Shown here: positions 47,048 through 58,599 of the stretch, piece by piece
Position numbering within the stretch: the stretch's first letter is position 1
Layout: the number at the start of each line of letters is the position of its first letter
Assembly (NCBI GenBank): GCA_001792895.1
Contig: MARA01000002.1
Span: 1,116,001 to 1,180,000, forward strand
Reading direction: 5' to 3'
Origin: Lentinus brumalis
Taxonomy: Eukaryota; Basidiomycota; Agaricomycetes; Polyporales; Polyporaceae
DNA: 64,000 nucleotides
Translations under genes and position numbers: made by a program
The notes under the pieces: generated by a model
Databases searched by the model: none
What the model saw: only the letters and a program-made list of their open reading frames with translations
Told to the model about the DNA's origin: nothing

Positions 47048-48680
47048 TCAGAACTCATCGTCATCTGCGTCTGGCTGCACGCCGTTGGCACCGTTGACTG
47101 GGTTGCCGAAGATCCCTTCCATGTCGGAGAAGTCCGAGTCTTCCTCCCACTCTTGAAACTCAACCTTGGGCATGTTGTCACCCGTGCGGTTCGGCCAACG
47201 CTGCTCGCGCTGCTGATCGACGGGATCGCCGGATGCCATCGAGATCATCGCCTCCAGGGTATACTACCGTGACGGTAAGTCCGAGCCAGACTGCGTCCCC
47301 AGGAAGTACTCACATAGGCATCGTTGCCAGCGTTGTGCAGGTATTTGGTGTCGATCTTCAAGTGTCTGCAGACGCGTTCGAGGGAGCGGGTGTTGTTGCT
47401 GTCGCCCTCGAGCGCTGCGAAGAGCTCCGCGGTGTCGACCACGTAGACTTCCCCGGTCATTGGCGAGTCAGGGAGGACATCGATGCGCTCGATCGCCTTG
47501 ATCGCCTCGGACTTGAGGTATCTGCAGGGGAGGTTAGTATGTTGGCAAGAAACGCACTCGCCACACCGACTTACTTGACGTCTTGGCTGTGGTCGTGGAA
47601 GACCAGGAAGAGAGGACCGTGCTCGCGGTGCTTGTCGATGAGCCCACGGATCCTGTCCCTGAACTCGTGCTTATCCACATCTATGCTCTGCCCAAAGTTG
47701 TAGAACTAGGTTCCCCGGGTCAGTCGACCGCGCGCAGTGAAGAGTACTAATCGTTCATGTACTTCACGGTTATTCGGCACGTAGTGCTGGGTGTACTGAC
47801 GACGTTCCTTGACGATGAGATGGCCGTGCTCCTTCACAGCTTTGTCATCGACCCACTGAACAAGCCGCCAGCCAAACTCTGTGAGCAGGGTGTGGTCGCG
47901 ATCCCAGGCTTCGAAGTCCATGGCACACCAAGTCCCCATCTTTGCGGCCCAGAGGGTGCGAACACGCTCAAAGATGAGCCTGCGCAAGCCCAGGATGTTG
48001 TCCATGCCCTTCTTGAGCCTCTTGTTGTTCTTGTCGATAGTCTGCAACGCCAAATTGGTGTTAGTACTGCACTTACGACGACGACTCCGTTTGCCACCGC
48101 GACGCCCTCGCCGGCGGGGGCCGCCGCGATGACGTCCTTGACGTACTTTGATGGCACGTTTGAGAACCGACGCTTCGTTGTACACGTCCGGAGAGCAATG
48201 GACCAGGTCCTTCTGCTGGATGAGGTACTCGGAGGACGGCAGGGGGATGGGCTCCTTCGTGAGCCCCATCGTGTGCATGTAGTAACGCAGATACTCGAGT
48301 TGCGCAGATGAGAAGAGCAGGCGCATTTCTCCGCTCTCAAATGTGCCTGCCAAACGTCTGTTCAGCCGTGTGGCCTCAGCGCGAACATGATACACTACAA
48401 ACCAAGGTGCAGCTCGATCCCATTGACGCCCGGCTTGCGAAGAGGATGATCGGGATGGACCAAGGCGGGGTAGGCAATCAGGGCCTTCAGAGGGCTCACA
48501 TCATCTTGGTTCGGGAGGGCCTGATGCCTGTGTGTGGCCTCAGTACGGCTGACACGCCCCAGTGGCACAATACCGCGCGTACCATTCGAAGAACACGTCC
48601 GTGAACCTGTAGAAGCCTGTGGTGCCCACTGCGGTCCCGGATGCAGGGCTCACTGGGCTTGATCTCGTTCCAAATGGCAT
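47048..48680 (-). CDS. Gfd2/YDR514C-like (QIP family) DEDDh exonuclease, apparent frameshift
   Basis: Exonuclease of the fungal Gfd2/YDR514C C-terminal family, which includes Neurospora QIP, partner of QDE-2 Argonaute. Motifs: MDFEAWDRDHTLLTEFGW (DxE), FLVFHDHSQDVKYL (Asp) and the HNAGNDAYYTLEAMI motif (His and Asp of the ExoIII-type). It ends in an acidic tail (DADDDEF). An N-terminal domain contains GFYRFTDVFFEWYAR (intron GTATTG...CAG) and SPLKALIAYPALVHPDHPL. Around 48428-48433 the frame changes from the latter to RQWDRAAPWFVVYHVRAEA; one base may be missing in the GCCCGG stretch. Start at 48680 (MPFGTRSSPVS) is provisional. Whether it partners the window's Argonaute is inference. Confidence 0.7.
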
Positions 48681-50066
48681 CCTGAGCACACTTGGGTTGA
48701 CGGGGGGTATGGGGAGTGGTGGCGGTAGAAGAGAGGGAGACGACTACCGCAGGCGCGATGCTGCCGCGGACATAATGAACGCGTTCTTATGTTGCCCAAA
48801 TCGGGATTGTCGCACGGCACGATCCGCACCGTGACGTTCAGGTCAAGTAAGTCCTTAAGTACTGACGTGCTCCTCCTCGGAGAGCGCAAGTCAAGCGCAA
48901 GTATGTAATTGATGCATGAATCGACTAGAAAGATGTACATCCATAGGCACACTGCGTAAACGAGAGGGAACACTGTGGGGGTTCTGGTACTGACTATACT
49001 CCTACTTACTTACTGCTGCCCCCGTCGGTCCGATTCATTTGCCTCAGTGTGACGGCTCCCCCACGCAGAACGTGGATTGCCCCCCTCCCAAGCTCAGGCT
49101 CCTTCAATGTATGTTCCCAACTGTTACGCCTGAAACTCGCCAGTCTGCACGTGATCGCGGCGCACTCATAGTAAGACGCAGATGGACGCATCATCAGCAG
49201 TACGTAGCTATTCATCTCTGCTACCGCCGCCTTTGACGACACTCCAATGTCTACGATAGGTCGACTGCCACCGATAGCAGCGCTGAGGACTGTGTAGGCA
49301 GTGACTCATTGTCGCAGTGCGACCCCGGACGCGCTACTTTGGAAGGTATGCATCCGCCACAGTTCAATTATATTGGTGATGCATAAAATGTGCGGTTCTA
49401 CTGATGTGCGATGAACTCCGTTGTTGTTCGTTATTGTCCTCAAGATCCATCACCGTCCGTGGTAGGGTCGCCTCCAGGCAGTCCGAGCGCGCTCACACCC
49501 ACGCTATAAATGTCTGCGATCTGCGTTCTATTTTCAAACTGTGCTGCTTCTATGAGCCGGCTCGAGGACGGGTCCTCACTACGTTATTGTCTCCTGCCTC
49601 AGAACCCATCTCCGTCTATGACATCGCAGGCTGCAGCGAACCACACACAGTAGTACTGATCCTGAAAATTCGTCATACTTAATCTGTGAGCACTGTCACG
49701 CTGGAGCATATCGTATATATACCTGCCATGCCCGTCCGCTTTATCCCTAACACTCGCTGCAACGACGAGTCGTCGTCCTCCTCCTCGGCAACTGCAGCCA
49801 CATTCCTAATCTGGATAGACACACGCAAAGCCCGATTGAATCTGAACCGCGTCGCGTTAGGCGCTTGTTGTTCTTTCTCAGACGCGTTCTGAACGCGACC
49901 CGGTGGTTCCTCCCCTCTCTGCTTTCCTCCACCCCTAGCGATACCCTACAGCGTTCACTCTTTATTCTCCTCATACCGCCAGCGAGCCCGCCACTGCTTA
50001 CGCCCTGAGTGCCCCTTACGACCCCTGCCACGAAACCCCTCTAGACCGCGTTTACGAACCCGAACC
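48681..50066. other. Divergent promoter region of the exonuclease and CENP-A genes
   Basis: About 1.4 kb. Only short frames, none with motifs. Immediately upstream of the CENP-A ATG is a C-rich leader. I see no RNA gene. Confidence 0.5.
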
Positions 50067-50866
<800 letters not shown>

Positions 50867-51909
50867 TTCCGTTGCTGTGGCCGTTGGACGTTCCACTTGA
50901 AGACGAACGTGGGCGGGCTTCTGTGCTGCTGTGTTGCGCGTCCGGGTTCCTTCTCGGGATGCGTGTCTTCCCTGCTTATTATGCTCGGCTTTGCTTTCCA
51001 TTTTGCTGCGGTCATTGTTGTGTTGTTTGACGCCATATCACGACTGTACCTACCAACCTCTACCATCCTGCGACACCTCCTCCATCCTTGCGTCCATCTA
51101 TCATCCGTCGACATGTATTGACCACGTCTGTGTGTCATGTAACTCAGATACAGTCATACAGATACAGTGCACTAGTTATGCTACATGCGTAGGTGATCTG
51201 GAAGGGCCCTTTGCGGACCGGAAGAAGCAGCGCTGGAAGATGCCGCCAAAGTCGTCACAACTCACGCAAGCAGCTTCGGAGAGAAACACCGAGAGACCGT
51301 GATGGCAGCGTGGACGGCGGCTGGCCAGTCAGCGCAGATGTGAGCCGTGGCGGCCGTGGCAGGTCCGGGATATTCAGGGCGGACGGATGAGCCGCTGGGA
51401 TCATGCTGCAAAGGAGGAGGATGGAACGGCGCGGAAGGCTCTGGAGGGGTGGGCGACGTTGAGAGCGAAGAAGGGATAGCTGGGGATTGCGAGATGATGT
51501 CATGCAGGGTCCATGTGGGCCATGTGTGGGCGTGACGACGGCCGGCGAGAGATGTCGCGAGGAAAAGTGCGCAGGGGATGTGCAGCTGCATGGCCGCGAA
51601 GCCGCGAAGAGAGCCGCGTGGCGGCGGGAGGACGTCGGATAAGTCCAAAAATAAGTAAGTGGGAAACAAATGTAGAGCGGGGATGGCAGCCCACGGCGGT
51701 CGGACTGGGGCCGCATCTGCAGGCGTCGAGGACGGTTCGACTCTGCACTCGGCCGTCGCTGTTGCGCCGCCAGTCCTTTCTCTCTCCTTCTCTCCTCGCC
51801 GCCAGATCCATTCTCCGCCCAGCCCGTCCCTCTTCAGCTGCGCCCTCCGATGCGCCCTCTCCACGCCTGATCGCCCCTCCATCCCACTCCTCCACCCCCC
51901 GCCGAGCCC
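50867..51909. other. Intergenic region, no gene called
   Basis: Between CENP-A and the large disordered gene. Long overlapping frames on both strands (for example minus 51262-52134, plus 51513-52187) are compositionally Pro/Arg-rich and overlap the true gene's 5' end, so I treat them as GC-driven accidents. The right part should hold the promoter and pyrimidine-rich 5' UTR of the next gene. Confidence 0.5.
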
Positions 51910-54800
51910 ATGCGCCGCATCGCCGCGGTCTTCGCGTCCAAGCGCACAGACAGGTCCGACGCTGCCTCGTCCACCGCTCCCTCCTCCACTGCGGCCTCGG
52001 CCACCTCCGCCACGGACACCGCGCAGCCCACCGTCAAGCCGTCCTCCTCCAAACGCTTCTTCCGCTCCCTCTCGCGCAAGAGCAAGCCCCCCGTCGACCC
52101 CATCGTCAGCCGTCTCAGCAGCACAGAGATCCATCCGCCCTCCTCGTCCTCCTCCTCAAGCGGCGCTCCCACAACCCCGGACGATGACCGTGGCTCCCTC
52201 CTCAGAGCACCAGCCAACAAGGCATGGCTTCCGCTCCCACCTGTCGATCCCCGTCTAGGTTCGTTTCACCATCTCGAGCCTGCTCTCCGCGATCGCACCC
52301 GGTCCCCTGTCGCCCCTCCTCCCCCTGCCACCCCGTCCACGCTTGACACGGAGGAGGATGACTCGGACACAGAAGAGTCCTCCATCGCCTTGGATCTCTC
52401 AAAGGCTCCGGAGCGCGCTGTCCCGCTCGCTGCTCCTGCCTACCTTCTCGCATTGACGTCAAGCAATCTTCGGCTTCCATACGCCCCGCCGCCTCTGCTG
52501 CACGTACCCGGTCGCCCAATGTTTCCAAGGTCGTGCAATCCCCGACGCAGTCTCCCCTGTTCCGACTCTCTGGAGACTATAATGCACCGCAAGAAGCTTC
52601 AGCGCCGCCTCCACCGCGCCGATCTATCCCCTGCAGAGGCACGTTCCATCGCCCCGTTCGCAGGCCGCAGGCATGCTATCAAGGAGCGCTTCCAGCTGCA
52701 TTTGGACGATGTCGCAGTCACTGTAGGTCGCGTACAATCGCATTCTGCAGGGCTCAGGAGATGGGTCGACCGTCCGTGCTTCGAGGACAGAACGCTCGTC
52801 CTCCTCCCCGAGAATATACCGGCCAGCCCCAATGCTGATCTTCAGTGGACCCGCGTCGCACCCGCAACCGGGTTCGGTGTTGCTGCCCTAGAGTTCTCGA
52901 TCACGCTGGAACTGCTCGCAGACCTGTACGAGGACAGCGTTCCCTTCGAACAGCATGACCAAACAACCGCTCCGGACGCCTCGGCACTGGGCTATTTACG
53001 CTTAGACACACAGCTCACGTTGGATCTGGCCCCCACCCTGACCCAGTCACCCACGGCCCTCAGCCCCTCCTCCACCGTCAGCCCACCTTTGCCAGCAACC
53101 ATGCCTTCGCCGCCCTCGACCCCTGCTGCTGCTGCCGCTCCTAAGCCAGCTCAATCCAGTTGTGAGTTCACCCGCGTCCACGTTGACATACAGCTGATCA
53201 TTCAACACGTCGTTGTAGCCCTGTCGACGTCCCAATCACGCGGGCAGTCGTACAAAGCATCCCCGTCGCCGCTCAGGATGGAAGCCGGGTCGGCATCCCC
53301 ACCAACCCCTAGCACGGCAGTGGTCTCGCCGGTGTCATCGGCGGCGTCAACCGCTGTGGCTTCCCCCGTCAACCCTCCATCGTCTGTTGCTTCCCCTCCT
53401 CCTTCAACGTCATCTCCCCCGCCGCCTCCTCTCAAGTCAGCTCTGAAACAGGGAGTGCGGTTTGCCGAAGAGGAGAAAGAAGACCAGATCCCGCTCGGCT
53501 ATGTGATGCGGATCAGGAGGAAACGCGAGGAGAAAGCGCGCTTCCTGCAGTCCCAACGGGAGCGCCGAAAGCACGACGATGAACGATTGCGACATGAGGA
53601 GGAGAAACGGAAGTGGGAGGAGGAGCGCGCTACGTGGGAGCGAGAGAAACGTGCGATGGAGGAAGAGCGCAAGAAGAGGATGTATACTGACGAAGTCGCC
53701 GCCGCGCGCAGCAGGCGCGACAGTCAGCGGTTTGGCTTCGGTGCGATGGCGGGCGAAGGACTGGCCACAGGGCAGTGGGATCGCAGCGAGCGGCCCCGAC
53801 TAGAGCGGGAAGGTTCAAGCTCACCATACTCGCGAGCCGCGTACGATCCTGCGACGCACCCTCACATGCCTCGGTCGAACTCGGATTCGCTGCATGCGAT
53901 GCCAAAGCCGTCCCGCCAAGGCTCGAGCTCCGGCTCTGGCTCACCAGCGGATTCACGACCCAACAGCGTTTACGGTACAGGCTCTGCCCCCGGCTCTCGT
54001 CCGGCTTCGATGCACTCGGGCATGCCAACACCGTCATCTTCGCAGCAAGACGTACGATCTCGTGAGCGTCGCATCAGCGCCAGTGGCAGCCGCCGCGGAT
54101 CCATGGTCTCAGAAGGCGGCGGGTCTCGGCGGCAAAGCCAGCACATCCCGGTCCCTCCTCTACCAGCGGTGTGGCCCATGGCCATGAGCCCGAGCACGCC
54201 TATGCCTATGCCTATGATGGTGATGCCCATGGGTATGCCCATGCAGCCCCAGATGTACGGCATGGGCATGGGCATGGGCATGGACATGCCCCTCCTACCT
54301 CCCTCGCCACCATTCATGATGCAGCAGTACGGTCCCCGGTCGCCAGGGCAAAGCAGCAGTCGAACAAGCTCTCCGCAACGCTCTCAGAGTTCTTCACCCA
54401 CGCTCGGGAGACAGAACCTTCCTGCGAGTGGCAGCTCGGAACGTGTCAACCGCATGTCGCAGGCGCGGGGCTCGTCAGCGTCGGCGCGTGCGCCGTCACT
54501 GCCGCGGTCGGAGTCCAGTCCTCGTCCGACTCGCGCGCACCACCAGCGCACGTCGAGCGGCGAGATACCGCCCCGCCCAGGGAATCATCGCAGCAGCACG
54601 GATGAGAGGCCGAATCCCAGACCTGCGGCACACTCGAGCTCGAGTTCACACCGGCCACCCCCGCTGTGCACAGTTCATCGTTGCCGCCACATCCTCCGCC
54701 GGCGTTCTCACAGGCACGTTCGTCGTGGGTGCAACCGAAGGCAGGGTTCGAAAACCTCAGTCGGCCGAGTTCTGGAAGGCGGCAGACTATGATCTCATGA
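51910..54800 (+). CDS. Large intrinsically disordered Ser/Pro-rich protein with central coiled coil and Met/Gly repeats
   Basis: A single open frame of about 960 codons from 51910. The N-terminal ~120 residues are Ser/Thr/Pro-rich and basic. Residues ~200-370 look partly folded (RHAIKERFQLHLDDVAVTV, DRPCFEDRTLVLLPENIP). Residues ~530-610 form a highly charged coiled coil (EEKRKWEEERATWEREKRAM). Residues ~755-800 hold Met/Pro and Gly-Met repeats (MPMGMPMQP, GMGMGMGM). The last ~150 residues are Ser/Arg-rich and disordered. At the five-C run 54658-54662 the natural-looking frame changes (from SSSHRPPP to AVHSSSLPPHPPPAF, ending QTMIS at 54798-54800), so one base may be missing there. The unshifted frame stops at 54792. 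No recognised family. Confidence 0.6.
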
Positions 54801-56351
54801 CCATAGCCTCTTACAGTCGTGGCAACGTTCCGAACGCCTTCCCTGCTACTACATGTCGCCCGTCCCGAGCCTGTCTCTGCTCACCCACGCTTCATACCTG
54901 GACATTGCCGCATACGTACGCTCACAAAAACACCCACTTAATCTTGGACGTTGGCACGCATGCATCTACCATCGTCTGTCCTTATACCTAACTTCATCCG
55001 CTCGCTCTCCTTTCTTGTATCCTCGCGCGAGCAGCTCGGCATTGCACCCTCCCCTCTTCCCCTTCCACCTTTCACAGTCTCGCGCGTCTCCGCTTTCTGT
55101 TACCTAGCTATCTACACACAGTACTAGTCAGTCTGCCTGCTCATGCATCCCGCACACTTTCACATACAGACCACACACACCTTCATCATGCCTCCCCGCT
55201 TCCATACCGCATATCACCGGACATCGGACATCGTGCGCATACTCCCATCCCGAGTCTCTTGCCCCCCCCCCCCCTCCGCCCCCTCCCCGTCCGCACCACC
55301 ACGCACGCTCGTCATGCCCCCGCTCGCTCTCGTAGTTCGTTACTGGTACGTATACAATCACTGTAGGAATGCCCCGCATTGTCCATGGATGCTCTACTAT
55401 AAGTATTTGGGTCCATCCTTTTGAATTCTTCGCTTCGCTTCTTCGTATCTGAATATGGGTTTCGGTAGTCCTTTTCGTTGTCGCCTCTCGTTCAAACCGC
55501 GTTGGCTGTCATGAGCAAAGCTGCCACCGGTGTTGTTCTTTCTCTTTTGTTTTCCTTTCTCGTACTGTAAATAGCGGTGGGTTCGTTGTAGTGAGAAGTC
55601 AGAAAGCCGGCCGTCGGTGGTCATCGTCACTTCTTACTGCGTTGTGTCGTGTCGTGTCTTGTCGTGGGCACTGGGCGTCGCGTAGAGGCGGGAGAGAGGT
55701 CTGAGAGCGCTACATGTATAGGCACCGGAACATTACTACGTCGGTATCTTGAAACCGACCACTAGGGCGGAATGCAGATTTGGACCTTGGACCCGAGGTG
55801 CGAGACGGGGGTGCGACGGATCATTGCACGGTCGAGCGCGAACATGCAAGTACATACCGGGCGGCGAGCATTATCCGCGGGGAGCCGGAGCTCGCGTAAG
55901 TAGCTGCGATTCGGAGGACCTACAGGCACCCACAACGCTATCGCTGCTCGACGGGTGCGGAGAAGTCGTTCGCGTGCATATCTGCGGTTGTTGGTAGATA
56001 AGTGAGTACGCGGTGGATCGGTATCGTGAATCCCTTCTGGAAGGGTTCCCGATTGAGACACACAAGGGCAGTCCTGCAGGAGACTCACTTACCGGTGTAG
56101 GAAGGTCTGCCACGGGAGCACGCCAGGGGAGTGAATTATGTGCCGTGAGGCGTAAGGTCGTGATAGCATTAGTCCGTCAAAGAAGTGTCCCCGCTATGAA
56201 AACAGATAAAAAGGGATAGGCTACAGCTGAGAGAAGTCCATTAAAGAAGGAAGAAAAGAGTACGGTAGCAACTGCCTCTAACATAACAGCTAGACCCAGG
56301 CCAGAGCCACTACTGGCTGTCTGTCCCTCGCATGACCGAAGCCGTGCGCAC
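54801..56351. other. Intergenic region, no gene seen
   Basis: About 1.5 kb between the large disordered gene and the cupin gene stop (convergent). Low-complexity C-rich DNA at 55260-55290, otherwise no motif-bearing frame. It probably includes long 3' UTRs. Confidence 0.5.
55262..55274 (+). repeat. Poly-C homopolymer, 13 bases
   Basis: Uninterrupted run of 13 C in the convergent intergenic region, followed by further C-rich sequence. Long C/G runs like this are the type of site where base calling tends to lose bases. Confidence 0.9.
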
Positions 56352-57548
56352 TCACTGGGGCGCGTCGTACTTCTCCTCCGTGGGGACGAGAGAACGGCCG
56401 GCCATCTCGGGGCGGACGTACCAGCGGTTGGCCTGCTCCTTCTTCTGCTTGCGGCGGCCGGCAAGCCAGAAGGCACCGATGACGATGTAGCCGAGGGCCA
56501 TCGCGCCGACGACGGCGATGAGGGCGATGAGCACGCCGTTGGAGATGCCGCCGTTGGACGCGACGGTCGTGGCGTCCTCGGCGAGCGCACCGAAGACGTT
56601 GCCCGTGGACTGGACGTTGCGCGTGTAGTGCGTGGACGAGGGCGAGTACGCGACGGTCTTGCTCGCGGGCCAGGTCGAGTAGGTCGAGCTGGCAGCGGGC
56701 TGGAGCTGGGCGTGGGGCTGGTCGCCGCGCTTGATGCCGCAGCGATCGAGGCACTCCTGGCGGCCGAGGGCGATGTTGTCGGGGATCTGGTGGCGGGTGA
56801 GTGAGCGGTAGTGGCGCGGCGGCAGACAATGTGTGGCGTACCATAGACTCGATACCAGTGACCTCCTGAACACCAACGTCACCGAGGGACGCCGCGACGA
56901 CATCGGCGGGAAGACCGAAGTCTATGGAGCATATCAGTATTGAAGGAGGACGAGAACTGGTGATTACTCACAGCGCTGAGCGATAGACTCGACACCCGGG
57001 TCCTCACTGTTGAGGGCCGCGATGAACATGACGGGGTCGCAGAGCTCGTTCTGCTGGAAGTGGATCGAGCCCTGGAGGAAAATCTGCGCCTGGCCAGCGT
57101 TGAGGGTGTTGACTACCGTGCGAGCGCCGTTCTCCGCAATCATGCCGGTGGTGAGGGTACCGTTGATGGCATAGAGGATCTCAGTAGCACGGGGGTGCGT
57201 GTGAGGAGTGTTCATGCCGCAGGGACCGAGCCAGCCGAGGGTCATGGCCAAGCCTGGGTTGAGGGTCAGCTAATGGCTGCGCTGCAGCGCAGTGCGAGAC
57301 GACGAACCATTGTTGACGAGAGCAGGGAAGTTGCCAGCGGTGGCACCGACAGTGCTGCCACCGGCACCCTTCGTGGCGGTACCGTTGAAGAAGTCAAAGA
57401 CGAACTGGCCAATAACATGTCAGCTTGGACGATTTTGACTGATGGCTGGAATAGCACTCACGTCCTTGTCGTCAGCGAGAATCTTGATGCGATCGACCTG
57501 CAGAGGAGCAGCGCGGAGAGCGGCGACTTTCTCAGCAACGGAGGACAT
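56352..57548 (-). CDS. Cupin (germin/spherulin-like) with C-terminal membrane helix
   Basis: Exons 57462-57548, 57308-57404, 56972-57253, 56842-56921 and 56352-56786 give 981 nt, 326 aa, all phases closed. A single RmlC-like cupin: NTPHTHPRATEILYAINGTL is the first cupin motif (His, His, Glu metal ligands), and GSIHFQQNELCDPVMFIAAL supplies the second. A linker rich in Ser/Thr follows, then one membrane helix (GVLIALIAVVGAMALGYIVI) and a basic cytosolic tail (RRKQKKEQ). The N-terminus (MSSVAEKVAALRAAPLQVDR) has no signal peptide, so how the cupin reaches the extracellular side, if it does, is unclear. The catalytic role is unknown. Spherulin-like cupins are frequent in fungi. Confidence 0.8.
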
Positions 57549-58599
57549 CGTGGACAAAGAAGAAGATGGGTGGGGGAGTGAGGGGAGTGGTGAAAAGATG
57601 AAAGGGGGAGAAAGTGGGAGAAGAGCGGGGTGCTGTTTGACGGCTCGAGATCTCTACCTTTTATCCTCGGGCCCTTATCCTGCCCTGTCGACTCGATATA
57701 CACAAGGTGCCGATGAAACATGGGAAAGCTTGTAGGTCGACGCCCAAACCCAGACGCTTGTTACGGACCTGGCGCACTTTGGCGCACCAATGGAGAGGCG
57801 TACCAGATGCGCCTGCTTGAGCGATCTGCAATGCGCCAGTCCATGAGCAAGCAACGCAGCATCTCCGGACGGCCCACACCCGACCTGACCGAGTGCTATG
57901 ATGGGGCGCGAGCCTTGCGGCGGGCATGCGACTGCAGAATCAATAGCAATGCACCGCCCGGCGAATGGCAGTGATGCACTTGCACTCGGAGGTCGGGCGG
58001 TGCGCTCGTGGAAAGTTACCCCTGAGGCGTAGCAAGTGTCCTCCGGGGAACTATCGGCGAGTCGGGAGGCCTACACAGCGCATCTTCACGGTATTTCGTC
58101 ATCTTCCAGCGCTGATTTTGGCTTCAACGAAAGATTTTGGGCGACGTCGTCCAGAGGAAAGGCCGCCTTATGGCATACGTCTGCAACTGCAAGTTGCATG
58201 CGAGTCTTGCTGGTGTTGTGTAGACAATACGCACTTGCAACTGGCAGCCCAGTGATGTCTCGGACGGTCTTGTTTTGCGCTGAACAATTGGGATGGATAG
58301 AAGGTCGCACAGCACAGCCTTGCAAGTCGGGGCCGCGTTCCGGCAAATGCCACGCGAGGTAGAGGAAAGTAGGCTTGTCCGCTTTTGGCGATTGGCCTGT
58401 GCTGCACGCCTTGGTCATGGACGTCAATCCCACACCCGCTCGCACGCTGGCAGGTACAGACGGCGAGCGAACGGCGAGCGAGGTGGCCGCACACGGTCAC
58501 GCCCTGCAGCTAGAATCAACTTAGCACTGCTGCTCTTGCAGACCCGGTCGGTTACTTACCGACGGACAATTCCATGTACGTACCACTGACAACGAAGGT
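57549..58599. other. Intergenic region, no gene seen
   Basis: Upstream of the cupin gene (pyrimidine-rich on the minus strand) and downstream of Rrn7. Frames overlap in several phases on both strands; none with motifs. Confidence 0.5.

Noticed and set aside
51262..52134. Minus-strand 290-codon frame antisense to the large disordered gene
   Set aside because: Composition mirrors the Ser/Pro-rich sense gene and it lacks motifs; a shadow frame.
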